In this document: positions 17,601-25,384 of the stretch, in pieces
Layout of the letters: each line of letters opens with the position of its first letter
Numbering within the stretch: position 1 is the first letter of the stretch
Source: a virus
Reading direction: 5' to 3' (one strand)
Length of the DNA stretch: 39,797 bases
Virus record (IMG/VR): IMGVR_UViG_3300043419_000725
Span: 1-39,797 of that record
Position numbers and translations under genes: made by a program
Notes under the pieces: model-generated
Told to the model about the DNA's origin: nothing
The model's input: the letters and a program-made list of their open reading frames with translations, nothing else
The model's database searches: none

Positions 17601-18918
17601 TACTCCAGACAAGAATATTAATATATCTGGTGGCTCTGGTGGACTTGCATTTATGCTAAACTCTACAACCAATGTCGGATACTACTTTGAAATAGCAGCG
17701 CTTGGAATAGGAAATCTTTCTAAAGATGAAAGAGAAAGCGTTAGCAATGTATTTTTCTATAAAGTCAAATCTGATAATGGAAAAGCAATTCCCATAAAGT
17801 TGTGGGAGGGCTTAGGAGAGATAACTGTAGACGATGGAAAGTTTACTGGGCAGGCAAGAATTGTTGCTGAAGACAATCCCACAGTCTATGATCTTGCAGT
17901 TGAGTATCAGGACATAGGAAATATAAGAAGATTTTATTTATACCTAAATGGTAAAATAATCAAGACAGTTGATGACACAGATCCTCTACCAGTTTACTCT
18001 GGAATTGCATTATTCTCAAGAGGATCATCAAGAGTTATGTTTGAAAATGTTTATGCTCTTTGCAATAACTATTCACAAAATACAACATTCTCTTTGGGTG
18101 CTCCAGTTAACTCAGTCTTCGGAGATTCCGATATTGATGTAAATGAATCATTTAGAAAATATGCTCTAAGCGGTTTAATTCAAAATACATATCTTTCTGG
18201 AATAGGAACATCAGAAGCACCAAAATATAATATTTTCTTTGAAGAGTTTGGAAGCATAATGAGAGAAGCAGCAACATTTAACTTTAAATATGATAAGGCT
18301 TTCCCAGCGTTAACTGCAAAGATATCTCCTACATTTAATAAGATTAAGGGGTATGTTGTTTCAGGATTTAGGGCTGGGTCATATGGGGCAGAGTTTATCG
18401 TATTCAATGCAACAGATACAGCAATAAGTTTGGATGAAACAACTGGAAACTATCTAAGAGTTCAGGGTGTAACTTTTACACAGCAGTCTGAAAATCGCCT
18501 AACAGTTGATGACTATTTTAATAAAAATAGTTTAGAGTCAAATCCACAGTTTGTTGCAGATACTTTGATTTCAAACCCATACAAGTTTAAGCAAGATTAT
18601 CAGGATATTAAGTTAAGTAGAATGACTTACGGCAAAAGAGATTTTTCTGTAAATGCTCCATATATTCAGTCTTATGATGAAGCGAATAGTTTAATGAAAT
18701 GGCTTGTTGAAAAAATAACAAAGCCAAGAAAGTCTGTAGGCGTTAAGATCTTTGCAATTCCAACACTACAGTTGGGAGATATTGTTACACTAGAGTACGA
18801 AGAAAACGGAGTTAATATGGCATCATCTCCTTCAAGTAGGTTTGTAATATATAATATAGATTATGCAAAGAGTTCTGATGGTCCAGATATGACAGTATTT
18901 TTAAGTGAGGTAGTTTAA
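14623..18918 (+). CDS. Large tail-tip hub and adhesion protein
   Basis: The 1431-residue protein is the largest tail-tip component. Residues about 190-420 look like a galactose-binding (discoidin-like) sandwich, with KWKIQFLKDGNWENVFSF and later GIRVVVETM. Residues about 500-600 resemble the hub region of Tal/baseplate-hub proteins. Residues about 1000-1150 look like a concanavalin/LamG-type jelly roll (FYLYLNGKIIKTVDDTDPLP). The last ~80 residues form another hub-like beta domain (LQLGDIVTLEYEENG). I start at the ATG in the TAATG overlap at 14623; an upstream in-frame ATG at 14590 would lie inside the previous gene. It probably contacts cell-surface glycans. No peptidase motif was recognised. 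Confidence 0.65.
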   Translation: MFEDKDLQNFLETSSTIRNKSIITAEWNMNIPTNIKHIGNYRYRPTQSGSVYSSLPTSFDINDAGNFYTNATDADVVVDGLFDNNDVPTTLLSKREKLQTLYSLEDCFGQFRPRSGINKAVFFKDNGTMVHHANLVMADRPRYYMPDKNDKFKYWTSYRTESGQEYGIASKVRGSQNSIEDACPFVVYKEKVPTNRVVVKMQTHTGTENLGPFSSPTGSYADPFYGEANQKTPSKWKIQFLKDGNWENVFSFDPALTRRDGSPVIKSDGYVEIAYGLIVPDEWRSTFVFAETYTSVELLPEQSVIGYAYLIKNNSNDLGTFHIWDGSEYVVITPKYGWYIQDETVDRLTNFVTDVTSPDVFVRPIDSKLQFREFEYISGIRVVVETMNKKDSTFDLIEISPRLVLNISDKTLDYSINKSASDLGVSGLPVGQLIASNGGITIFDHDQAFNSNNKSSIIANYIARHIQFKFYEVIVDVNGWDYYVPIKTLYSDSFPKQDLMTKRVSISLRDLYWYLESITAPEILMTEVSVSSAVSLLLDHIGFSNYTFKRVPNEKEIIIPYFFVAPETSVAQVLQDLAVSTQTAMFFDEYNNFVMMSKNYIMPSLTERPTTFALKGTKDFVQDGEIKNKTNKPKLANIMSVSTQENSVYNDGSINYSTRYIQRSIGSLRQASLVDDERYYTYKPALLWEVSGTQNTKSINNEVATQSSYVLSAIPLNSDLTADVPMVKNNILINNTLSLGEAAYWITRYNGYFYSQGEIIKYDAVQYNVSGFGNVWITSTEDYQNYFSKLPFNGKIYPTGLIRIYSEPKYFEKDGVVKLQNGDVQKHGRGQFGTTIVAHSAGIADYWKSDSNVKGCYMSSEYLFQKDLTLPTTTIAVSGKLTDSGVSSDALSRTSSRTGIIKNFMSTSFLEEVSTATTLQKGTIQSSALSLTGPNFTTKEKPRNFVSYVHKSLEDNKYKHFGTRMRIVGKIENTSDRGQTSNGSATYYVVNGSTPDKNINISGGSGGLAFMLNSTTNVGYYFEIAALGIGNLSKDERESVSNVFFYKVKSDNGKAIPIKLWEGLGEITVDDGKFTGQARIVAEDNPTVYDLAVEYQDIGNIRRFYLYLNGKIIKTVDDTDPLPVYSGIALFSRGSSRVMFENVYALCNNYSQNTTFSLGAPVNSVFGDSDIDVNESFRKYALSGLIQNTYLSGIGTSEAPKYNIFFEEFGSIMREAATFNFKYDKAFPALTAKISPTFNKIKGYVVSGFRAGSYGAEFIVFNATDTAISLDETTGNYLRVQGVTFTQQSENRLTVDDYFNKNSLESNPQFVADTLISNPYKFKQDYQDIKLSRMTYGKRDFSVNAPYIQSYDEANSLMKWLVEKITKPRKSVGVKIFAIPTLQLGDIVTLEYEENGVNMASSPSSRFVIYNIDYAKSSDGPDMTVFLSEVV

Positions 18919-19463
18919 TGACAACAGGAGCAACCCCAAATCTTCCAGAGCCAAAGACAATAGTAGACAATAAGTCGGTAAAAATTGCTACTCCAGATCT
19001 GATCATTCAGGACGATGACATGATGTCTATTGACATAATGACAGACTTAATCTTTGAAGATATCGGTGGACAAGAACTTGCAACAATTTCTAGACATGAT
19101 CTTGTTAATGGTCAAAAAATATTGTATAGTCCAATTAAAAATCTGACAGACCTCTACCTACAATATAATCCAAACAACATCTTGAGGCTTCAGGCTTCAG
19201 ACTCATACTTCAAGTCTCTTTCACTTTCTATCTTAGACCATCTACCAGCATGTGGTAACGGGTATGACCTAATAGAAAAGCCAGGGGAGCCAGATAAAAC
19301 TAAATGGACAAAAGTCCCAAACTGTAAATCTGTATATATAGACCCAATTACAGGAGACCTAGTAATTAATCTAATAAACATTAAAGATGGCGAGCAGGCA
19401 GAGATACAAATACTAACAAGTGGAAACACCTTTGATGATACAATATATACTGGAGGAAATTAA
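18918..19463 (+). CDS. Minor tail protein, unknown function
   Basis: The 181-residue protein is not recognised. It is acidic, with a Pro/Thr-rich N-terminus, a middle stretch of Asp and Met (IIQDDDMMSIDIMTDLI) and a C-terminal beta-like part. It shares TAATG overlaps with the hub gene before it and with the tail-fibre-like gene after it, which ties it to tail-tip assembly. Two Cys residues (in PACGNGYD and PNCKSVY) lie about 28 residues apart. Its function is inferred from position only. Confidence 0.6.
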   Translation: MTTGATPNLPEPKTIVDNKSVKIATPDLIIQDDDMMSIDIMTDLIFEDIGGQELATISRHDLVNGQKILYSPIKNLTDLYLQYNPNNILRLQASDSYFKSLSLSILDHLPACGNGYDLIEKPGEPDKTKWTKVPNCKSVYIDPITGDLVINLINIKDGEQAEIQILTSGNTFDDTIYTGGN

Positions 19464-20830
19464 TGATAACTAATACAGGTAAAAATATTTTAGCAAAGTA
19501 CCTTGTGGGGCAGACACCATCTTATGCATCTCATATAGCGTTAGGCTGTGGCCCACGCCCAATTGACTCCGATGGAACCCTTGGGGACTATTCAGGTAAG
19601 ACTGCTCTTGATTTTGAAATGTTTCGTGTTCCAATAATCTCTCGTGGGTTTGTCGATGAAGGCGGAGTTTCAAAGGTTGTTCTAACAGCAGAACTTCCAA
19701 CTCAGGAAAGATACGAGATCACAGAGGTTGGTATATTTTCTGCAGCATCTAATCCTGCTGCAGGTGCATTTGACAGTAAGAGCGTATACTCATTTTCTGA
19801 GTCAGAATCTTGGAAGTATTCTTCTCAGGGTACAGAAATTCCTTCAATCTATGAGCCACTAGATGATCGTGTTGTTAGCATAACAAATGCAACATCATCA
19901 CCAGCATCACCTTCTGGTTCCACTTTGACTTATACAACAGACGCAGAGCATGGACTTACCGTAGGAACTAGAATATCTATATCTGCAATTACTCCAACAG
20001 TGTTTAATTTATCAGATGTCACAATTGCAACAGTGCCAACACCAACATCTTTTACAATCACATCGCTAACCAGTGTCACAGGAACTTTTGTTTCTTCTGG
20101 ATATTTAATCAATGATGTGGACACAAATATTATTAATCAGGTGTATCCAGTATTTCAGACAAACGCCGATAATAAAATATTTACAAACTCAAATAGAGTT
20201 AATAGATATGAGAGATGTAGGTTTTTAAATAATATTTATGCAATATCTGGAAACAATGCAAACATTTCAATAAACGGGAGTGGAAATTTAACAGCAGAGG
20301 CAGGATCAAACTTTATACAGTTAACAAACACCTCTGTAGATTTTAGTAAAAACTCTCCAACAGACGAACTAAGACTTGCATTTTCTGTAGTTAATAAGGT
20401 TGGCTCAGCAGTTACACTTCCAAAGTCTGTTAGAATTATTGTTGAATTTTCATCAACAGGAACCTTTAAGAGTGGTAAGTGGGCAATCTTTGAAGCAGTA
20501 GTTGATGATAGTAAAAATAATTTTGCAACCAATAGGTACTTTGTTGTATCTAAGCAGATTCAGGAATTGCAGAAGAGTACAGATTTTTCTTGGTCAGAAG
20601 TTAACACGGTCAGAATATATGCCTGCGTTATAAAAGATGGCAGCACTACTCCTACATCAGATTTTTATGTTTGTCTAGATGGATTTAGACTTGAGAATGT
20701 TACCTCTAATAATTCTGTATATGGACTTACTGGATATTCAGTTATAAAAACTCCAGATGCAAAAACAATTATCAAGTCAGCCAACACAACAAACTATATT
20801 GAATTTAGATTTGGTTTGGATGTAGTATAA
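19463..20830 (+). CDS. Tail fibre / baseplate-type minor tail protein
   Basis: The first ~95 residues of this 455-residue protein (GKNILAKYLVGQTPSYASHI, IALGCGP, AELPTQERYEITEVGIFSA) resemble the N-terminal anchoring domain of phage tail fibre and baseplate proteins. A Thr/Ser-rich beta module follows at about 140-215, and a larger jelly-roll-like domain at about 270-430 could bind glycans. It starts at a TAATG overlap with GGAGG just upstream and ends in another TAATG. It is probably a receptor-facing fibre, but the receptor cannot be read from sequence. Confidence 0.6.
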   Translation: MITNTGKNILAKYLVGQTPSYASHIALGCGPRPIDSDGTLGDYSGKTALDFEMFRVPIISRGFVDEGGVSKVVLTAELPTQERYEITEVGIFSAASNPAAGAFDSKSVYSFSESESWKYSSQGTEIPSIYEPLDDRVVSITNATSSPASPSGSTLTYTTDAEHGLTVGTRISISAITPTVFNLSDVTIATVPTPTSFTITSLTSVTGTFVSSGYLINDVDTNIINQVYPVFQTNADNKIFTNSNRVNRYERCRFLNNIYAISGNNANISINGSGNLTAEAGSNFIQLTNTSVDFSKNSPTDELRLAFSVVNKVGSAVTLPKSVRIIVEFSSTGTFKSGKWAIFEAVVDDSKNNFATNRYFVVSKQIQELQKSTDFSWSEVNTVRIYACVIKDGSTTPTSDFYVCLDGFRLENVTSNNSVYGLTGYSVIKTPDAKTIIKSANTTNYIEFRFGLDVV

Positions 20831-21261
20831 TGGCAGATCCAGGAATAAAAAACATTATTGTAAAAAAAGAATTGCTTGGAAAAGTAACATCGGAAAATGG
20901 CAGAGTCGCAAGGTTTAGACTGGTATCAGAAGATAAAAACAGAAAGTCCGCATGGTCTCAGATATTCTTAGTTAACTCTGAAGCAGTTCAAGTTTTGCCA
21001 GGTGATCTAGTCCCCATGGGCAATACAATTTTTGTAAACTGGTCTAAAGGGTCAAGAACTTCTACGCAAGAAATGTATGATGTGTTTGTTTCATTTGACG
21101 GAGGAGACTACTCAAATGTTGGCATTGCTATAGGAACTAGTTACTCATTTTTAAAAACTGGGACATCTTCTGTTAGAGTTTTAGTCCAGTTAGCATCAAT
21201 AAACCCAGCGATTAATGCATCTCTAAAGGTTTATGATTCTGGAGTCAGGTCTCTGGTATAA
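20830..21261 (+). CDS. Minor tail protein, beta-sandwich type
   Basis: The 143-residue protein has a central part resembling a fibronectin-III or Ig-like sandwich (VTSENGRVARFRLVSEDKNR, then MYDVFVSFDGGDYSNVG). Such small beta proteins are common in actinophage and other siphovirus tail tips, where they decorate fibres. It starts in a TAATG overlap with the previous gene. Its last codons carry the promoter of the next gene. A specific role cannot be given. Confidence 0.55.
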   Translation: MADPGIKNIIVKKELLGKVTSENGRVARFRLVSEDKNRKSAWSQIFLVNSEAVQVLPGDLVPMGNTIFVNWSKGSRTSTQEMYDVFVSFDGGDYSNVGIAIGTSYSFLKTGTSSVRVLVQLASINPAINASLKVYDSGVRSLV

Positions 21262-21262
21262 T
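21254..21262 (+). promoter_or_regulatory. Extended -10 promoter (TGGTATAAT), leaderless start predicted
   Basis: TGG plus a perfect TATAAT (21257-21262) overlaps the last codons of the preceding gene and ends 6 bases before the ATG at 21269. No Shine-Dalgarno lies in the short gap, so the transcript should begin at the start codon. Confidence 0.65.
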
Positions 21263-21268
21263 TGTATT

Positions 21269-21712
21269 ATGGCTATTTTACCTGTGCCCGAAAGAGGGCA
21301 ACCTCTAGATGTAACATATATCTATCAGATTGTTAAGGCTATTAATGATCTGTCTACTCAGATATCTCCATCAACATACAAGTATGTAACTGTTGATACT
21401 CCAACATCTGGAAAGCAGAGCGTAAAGGCCTCTGAGGCTCGTGTAATAGGCGGGTATGTACAAGTAACAACAAGTACAACTCAGACTGCAGGATCGTCTA
21501 AACCCTTCTCATATGACTTTGGAACAGACTTTAAGTTCGCTCCAGTTGTTACAGTAACGCCAATTAATATTGGAAGCACGGATGCTGGAAAAGATGTCAC
21601 AGTAACAATCAACAGCGTTTCAACTTCACGAGTAGAGGGAACAGTTAAATTTAATACTGGCGGAGATACAAGCGTTGGGATTAACCTAATAATAGTTGGA
21701 ATCCCTAACTGA
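21269..21712 (+). CDS. Tail-tip protein with lectin-like beta domain
   Basis: The 147-residue protein has a short N-terminal helical part (about 15-32) followed by a Thr/Val-rich beta domain. The pattern FKFAPVVTVTP, DVTVTINSVS, GTVKFNTGG recalls H-type lectin-like or fibre-tip modules. The ATG at 21269 is chosen because a perfect TATAAT stands 6 bases before it; an upstream in-frame start would lie inside the promoter. It is the last recognisable tail gene before the replication region. Having its own promoter suggests expression separate from the tail operon. A binding role is inference. Confidence 0.55.
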   Translation: MAILPVPERGQPLDVTYIYQIVKAINDLSTQISPSTYKYVTVDTPTSGKQSVKASEARVIGGYVQVTTSTTQTAGSSKPFSYDFGTDFKFAPVVTVTPINIGSTDAGKDVTVTINSVSTSRVEGTVKFNTGGDTSVGINLIIVGIPN

Positions 21713-21903
21713 TGATGTCATGTAAAAAATGCAAAGGCAGAATGTTTGTAGATAGACAATATACTGAGATAAATCATTTAGAAGTATACTGTATGAGTTG
21801 CGGAGTGAGAGTATTTTTTCATCCACCTAGCCACACTTTGGAGGGACAATGGTTACTAAAAAAGGAACTATTGAGAGCGAAAAATACAATGAGTCACCTG
21901 TAA
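21712..21903 (+). CDS. Small zinc-ribbon protein
   Basis: The 63-residue protein has CKKC near its N-terminus and CMSC about 20 residues later, a four-Cys zinc ribbon. The start is at 21712 or the adjacent ATG at 21715. Its 3' end overlaps the following gene by 55 bases in another frame. Such small zinc ribbons often bind nucleic acids or proteins, but no function can be assigned. It marks the change from tail genes to DNA metabolism genes. Confidence 0.6.
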   Translation: MMSCKKCKGRMFVDRQYTEINHLEVYCMSCGVRVFFHPPSHTLEGQWLLKKELLRAKNTMSHL

Positions 21904-22391
21904 TACCAGGTAATAAAAAGGTTTGGTTTCTAAATGGAGACCTTGTTAGAATACATCACTATAATCATTCTAATGGAATCATGTCTGTTTATAATATTAC
22001 AAAAGATCAAATTGAAAGTTGTTTAATTAGTGATTTTAAAAATAAAAGAGAAAGAGCATACACAGTGGGGCAGACTGCTGATTTAGTTAATCGTCATAAA
22101 AAGTATATGCCATCACTAATGAAACGAGGAGTCATTCCATTTCCAACGGGATCTCAAAAGGGTGGCGCTAGGGGCTTTCAGGTAAGATCCTATTACTCTG
22201 AATCGCAAGTGAGAGAGATTCGTGATATACTTGCTTCATACCATATTGGTAGGCCAAGGAAAGACAAATTAATAACAAATGATATTACGCCCAGCAAGCA
22301 AGAGTTGACACGAAGAATGGGCGATGGTATACTTACATATAGGAAAACAGAAGATGGACGGTTTGTTCCAATTTGGAATGAGTCTATTTAA
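21849..22391 (+). CDS. MerR-like helix-turn-helix DNA-binding protein (probable)
   Basis: The middle of this 180-residue protein (about residues 72-130) reads like a winged helix of the MerR/excisionase type: YTVGQTADLVNRHKKYMPSL, a Gly-rich wing (QKGGARGFQVRSYY), then SESQVREIRDILA. It is basic. GGAGGG lies 4 bases before the ATG. Standing at the junction between tail and replication genes, it may regulate one of these modules or act on DNA in replication. The N-terminal 70 residues look like a small beta domain. Its target is unknown. Confidence 0.55.
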   Translation: MVTKKGTIESEKYNESPVIPGNKKVWFLNGDLVRIHHYNHSNGIMSVYNITKDQIESCLISDFKNKRERAYTVGQTADLVNRHKKYMPSLMKRGVIPFPTGSQKGGARGFQVRSYYSESQVREIRDILASYHIGRPRKDKLITNDITPSKQELTRRMGDGILTYRKTEDGRFVPIWNESI

Positions 22392-22404
22392 CGAAGGGTA
22401 TAAA

Positions 22405-22614
22405 ATGGAAAACGAAGACACAAAGGTATCTGTTACACTTGGGTACACGCTAAACCTAGGAAACTTTCAATCACTTAGACTGGATCTTGGCATTGTTGAT
22501 TCAAGACGTAATGGAGAAACTCCAGACCAGGCTTTTGAAAGAGTCTACAAGTTTGTTGAAGACAAACTAACTGCAAAGATTTTGGAAGCCCAATCGGAGG
22601 CTGCTGAAGGATAA
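22405..22614 (+). CDS. Small conserved phage protein, unknown function
   Basis: The 69-residue protein contains GYTLNLGNFQSLRLDLGIVD and then FERVYKFVEDKL, a beta-beta-helix pattern that I have the impression is shared by small proteins next to replication genes in many phages. I chose the ATG at 22405 because AAGGG lies 6 bases upstream; an earlier in-frame start at 22324 would lie within the previous gene. It ends one base inside the next gene (TAATG). No function is known to me. Confidence 0.6.
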   Translation: MENEDTKVSVTLGYTLNLGNFQSLRLDLGIVDSRRNGETPDQAFERVYKFVEDKLTAKILEAQSEAAEG

Positions 22615-22922
22615 TGGCTGAACGCAAAGACCGCATGGCTTTGCTTTCAAGATACAGCAAGTATCATACCGCAAGGTACGAATCAAAGCCATCCCTTAAC
22701 TTAAATGTAGAGCAGTGGGCATCCGATGCCCTTGTAGAATCATACACACTGCCAGGATGCTACGATATACTTGAGTATTACTTTTCAGTTGCAGAGAATC
22801 CTTCTTGGAACTACTTTGCATACAATGCAGAAAAAATATTGCAGGCACAAAAAGACAAGGCTAAAGACAACGAAGAGAGAGCAGAGCGTAGAAGAATGGC
22901 AAAGGAGTGGCTAAGTGAATAA
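22614..22922 (+). CDS. Helicase-adjacent protein, unknown (possible loader)
   Basis: The 102-residue protein is mostly helical, with a very charged C-terminal third (KDKAKDNEERAERRRMAKEW). It overlaps the helicase start by 8 bases and begins in a TAATG with GAAGGA upstream. A small helical protein encoded immediately before a DnaB-type helicase is often a loader or replisome accessory factor, but no AAA+ motif is present. This is inference from position. Confidence 0.55.
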   Translation: MAERKDRMALLSRYSKYHTARYESKPSLNLNVEQWASDALVESYTLPGCYDILEYYFSVAENPSWNYFAYNAEKILQAQKDKAKDNEERAERRRMAKEWLSE

Positions 22923-24135
22923 TACAGAGGCAAAACTACTTACGGCTGTTTTAAACGATAAGCAGATACATGTACTGCTTCAGGCAAATGTAGACAATCT
23001 TTTAAGAACCCACGGAGACATTTGGAACTTTGTTAGACTTTATTTTGAAAACAATTCGGTTCTTCCTCCAGCAGAACTAGTTACTGAAAAGTTTAGAGAC
23101 TTTGAGCCAGTACCAGGTGTTGGCGCTACAAAGCATCACCTTGAAGAACTTCAGGGAGAATACCTTACAGACAGCCTAAAAGATATTATCAGGTCTGCAG
23201 CCAGCGAAATTCAAAACAATAATGGAACTGGCGCACTTAACGAACTAATTACTAAGACATCAGAACTAAAGAAGAATACTGCAGCAATTCGTGATATCGA
23301 TGTTACGGATCTTGAGTCTGCTATTGCATACTTTGAAAATGTTAAGAAGCAGCAAGCATTAGGTTTGTCTGGAATCAAGACAGGTCTTCCAGGGTTTGAC
23401 AACTATCTTCCTTCAGGAATTATGCCAGGACAACTTGGTGTCTTCCTTGCTTATCCAGGAATCGGAAAGTCGTGGCTGGCTCTTTACTTTGCTGTGCAAG
23501 CATGGAAGCAAGGAAAGAGTCCGATGGTCATCTCACTTGAAATGAGTGAGACAGAAGTCCGCAATCGTGTGTTTACGATTATGGGCGAGGGTCGTTGGTC
23601 ACATCGTAAAATAAGTAACGGCGAGATAGAGATTGATATGCTAAAGGACTGGCATGCAAAGAATCTTGCAGGCAAGCCAGAGTTTCACATTATCTCAAAT
23701 GATAGTGGTGGAGAGATCAACCCATCTGTTCTTCGTGGAAAGATTGATCAGTACAAGCCAGACTTTGTAATCGTTGACTACCTTCAGTTGATGGCTCCTA
23801 ATCAGAAGTCAGACAATGAAACGGTAAGAATGAAGAATCTTTCTCGTGAACTTAAACTAATGGCAATTGGTGAAGAGGTTCCTATTATCGCTATCTCGTC
23901 TGCAACACCAGATGATGTTAATGACCTCTCTACGGTCCCTACACTGGGCCAAACGGCATGGTCTAGACAGATTGCATACGATGCCGACTGGGTGCTCGCA
24001 TTGGGCCGTGGAACCAATAGCGATATCATTGAGTGTGCATTTAGAAAGAACCGTAACGGATTTATGGGAGACTTCTTGGTACAGTGTGACTTTGACAAGG
24101 GATACTACAGATATAAAGACTTTGAAGATAAGTAG
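22915..24135 (+). CDS. Replicative DNA helicase, DnaB-like
   Basis: The 406-residue protein has a RecA-type motor. Walker A is at about 179-187 (AYPGIGKSW; Ala in the first position is also seen in DnaB). ISLEMSE follows at about 206. Walker B is at about 283-291 (DFVIVDYLQ), with a later NLSREL and a basic arginine-finger region. It would unwind DNA at the phage fork. The start is GTG, overlapping the preceding gene by 8 bases. The N-terminal ~130 residues are short compared with cellular DnaB (total about 470), so the collar domain is reduced. Primase, SSB and polymerase genes follow. Confidence 0.88.
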   Translation: MNNTEAKLLTAVLNDKQIHVLLQANVDNLLRTHGDIWNFVRLYFENNSVLPPAELVTEKFRDFEPVPGVGATKHHLEELQGEYLTDSLKDIIRSAASEIQNNNGTGALNELITKTSELKKNTAAIRDIDVTDLESAIAYFENVKKQQALGLSGIKTGLPGFDNYLPSGIMPGQLGVFLAYPGIGKSWLALYFAVQAWKQGKSPMVISLEMSETEVRNRVFTIMGEGRWSHRKISNGEIEIDMLKDWHAKNLAGKPEFHIISNDSGGEINPSVLRGKIDQYKPDFVIVDYLQLMAPNQKSDNETVRMKNLSRELKLMAIGEEVPIIAISSATPDDVNDLSTVPTLGQTAWSRQIAYDADWVLALGRGTNSDIIECAFRKNRNGFMGDFLVQCDFDKGYYRYKDFEDK

Positions 24136-24136
24136 T

Positions 24137-24142
24137 TATAAT
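24137..24142 (+). promoter_or_regulatory. TATAAT -10 box, leaderless start predicted
   Basis: A perfect TATAAT begins 2 bases after the helicase stop codon and ends 5 bases before the ATG at 24148. There is no Shine-Dalgarno and no TG extension. The spacing predicts a transcript that begins at or next to the start codon. Confidence 0.5.
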
Positions 24143-24147
24143 ATGGT

Positions 24148-24504
24148 ATGTCAAAAAAGAGTGCTACCACTAATGATTCATACCATCATAAGTCGATCAA
24201 GCGCTTTTGCCTTGACGGAATAATTCATGATGACTCGATGATCGGAAGGCTCAAAGAAGAGTATATAAGATTATTGACATCAGAAATGAAGTTAAGTGGG
24301 TATGTTCCAAGAATTGATCTTGACCCAGACTTCACTATAAGGTATAATGAGATAAAGAACTTTTTTGAATTTGAACTATCGATACATGCAGTTTACGCAG
24401 GGAAAAGGAAAAGCGAATGGATAGCAGGAATAGACGGAACAACTCCAATCTTTATTCCGCAGAGCAAGTCAAGCGAGTCCTTACAGGATCGGGTATTACC
24501 GTAG
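24148..24504 (+). CDS. Unknown protein overlapping the primase gene
   Basis: The 118-residue protein is not recognised. It has a basic His-containing N-terminus (SYHHKSIKRFCLDG), a helix and a beta-like C-terminal part (FFEFELSIHAVYAG). Its last 88 bases overlap the primase gene in a different frame. It starts behind a leaderless-type promoter in the gap after the helicase. Sitting between helicase and primase suggests a replication accessory role, but no motif supports a specific function. Confidence 0.6.
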   Translation: MSKKSATTNDSYHHKSIKRFCLDGIIHDDSMIGRLKEEYIRLLTSEMKLSGYVPRIDLDPDFTIRYNEIKNFFEFELSIHAVYAGKRKSEWIAGIDGTTPIFIPQSKSSESLQDRVLP

Positions 24505-25361
24505 AGTCTGAACTTGATGCAGACTTCATGATCTTTTGTCCATTTCACAACAACCACAGAACCCCAGCAGGAGAAGTGCAAAAAGATAGCGGAATGTTTT
24601 TCTGTTTTTCTTGTCAAAAGTCTGCAGACCTTATAGAATTAGTTATGCATACATCTGGTAGAACATACTTTGAGTCTGCTAGATTTATTAAAAGCAAAGA
24701 GAAGGTGACAAACCTTGCAGTAGAAATTGATAAGGCGCTTGTCAAAGAAGAGCAATACAAAACTTTTGATGAGTTGATTATTAAGAGGTTGCACAATAAT
24801 CTAGTTGCTTCCGAAAGAGCAAGAAATTATTTTACATATCGGAAGATAGAAAAACCTTCTTGCATAAAGTTTTCTTTGGGCTACTCAGAAAAGCAAGACA
24901 TGGTTACTGTGCCAGTGCATAGTCCAGATGGAATCCCACTTGGCTTTGTTGGTAGGTCTATTGAAGGAAAAGATTTTAAAAATACTCCAGGCCTTCCAAA
25001 AAGTAAAACACTTTTTAACTTGCACAGAGTTAAGAAATCTGATAGAGTATATGTAGTGGAGTCATCATTTGATGCAATTAGACTTGATCAGGTAGGGCTC
25101 CCAGCAGTAGCAACACTTGGCGCAAATGTGTCAAGTACACAAATAGAATTGCTTCAGAAGTATTTTAATAACATTATTGTTATTGCTGATAACGATGAAG
25201 CGGGAGGAAACATGAAAGATAGAATAGTTGAAAAACTTTCTAGTCGTGTCTCCGTTATTGAACTAAGCAAAAAATATAAAGACATAGGAGATATGCCAGA
25301 CGAAGAACTTAGAAGTTTAGAGTTTCAGTTTGACAAATCTATATCTCTTATGCTAAACTAA
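24417..25361 (+). CDS. DNA primase, DnaG-like
   Basis: The 314-residue protein has a CHC2 zinc finger at about C41-x2-H44 and C63-x2-C66, and a TOPRIM domain with the Glu near E215 (VVESSFDAIRL) and the acidic motif at about D258-x-D260 (ADNDEAG). It would make RNA primers for the phage fork. It is much shorter than bacterial DnaG (about 600 residues) and lacks a recognisable helicase-binding C-terminal domain. AAAAGGA lies before the ATG at 24417, supporting a start inside the previous gene. Confidence 0.88.
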   Translation: MDSRNRRNNSNLYSAEQVKRVLTGSGITVESELDADFMIFCPFHNNHRTPAGEVQKDSGMFFCFSCQKSADLIELVMHTSGRTYFESARFIKSKEKVTNLAVEIDKALVKEEQYKTFDELIIKRLHNNLVASERARNYFTYRKIEKPSCIKFSLGYSEKQDMVTVPVHSPDGIPLGFVGRSIEGKDFKNTPGLPKSKTLFNLHRVKKSDRVYVVESSFDAIRLDQVGLPAVATLGANVSSTQIELLQKYFNNIIVIADNDEAGGNMKDRIVEKLSSRVSVIELSKKYKDIGDMPDEELRSLEFQFDKSISLMLN

Positions 25362-25384
25362 TATAACAACCAAAGGAGAATAAT

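Noticed and set aside
20824-20832. TATAAT overlapping the start at 20830
   Set aside because: It has the same cause as at 14623: a stop-start overlap after a Val codon, too close to the ATG to act as its promoter.
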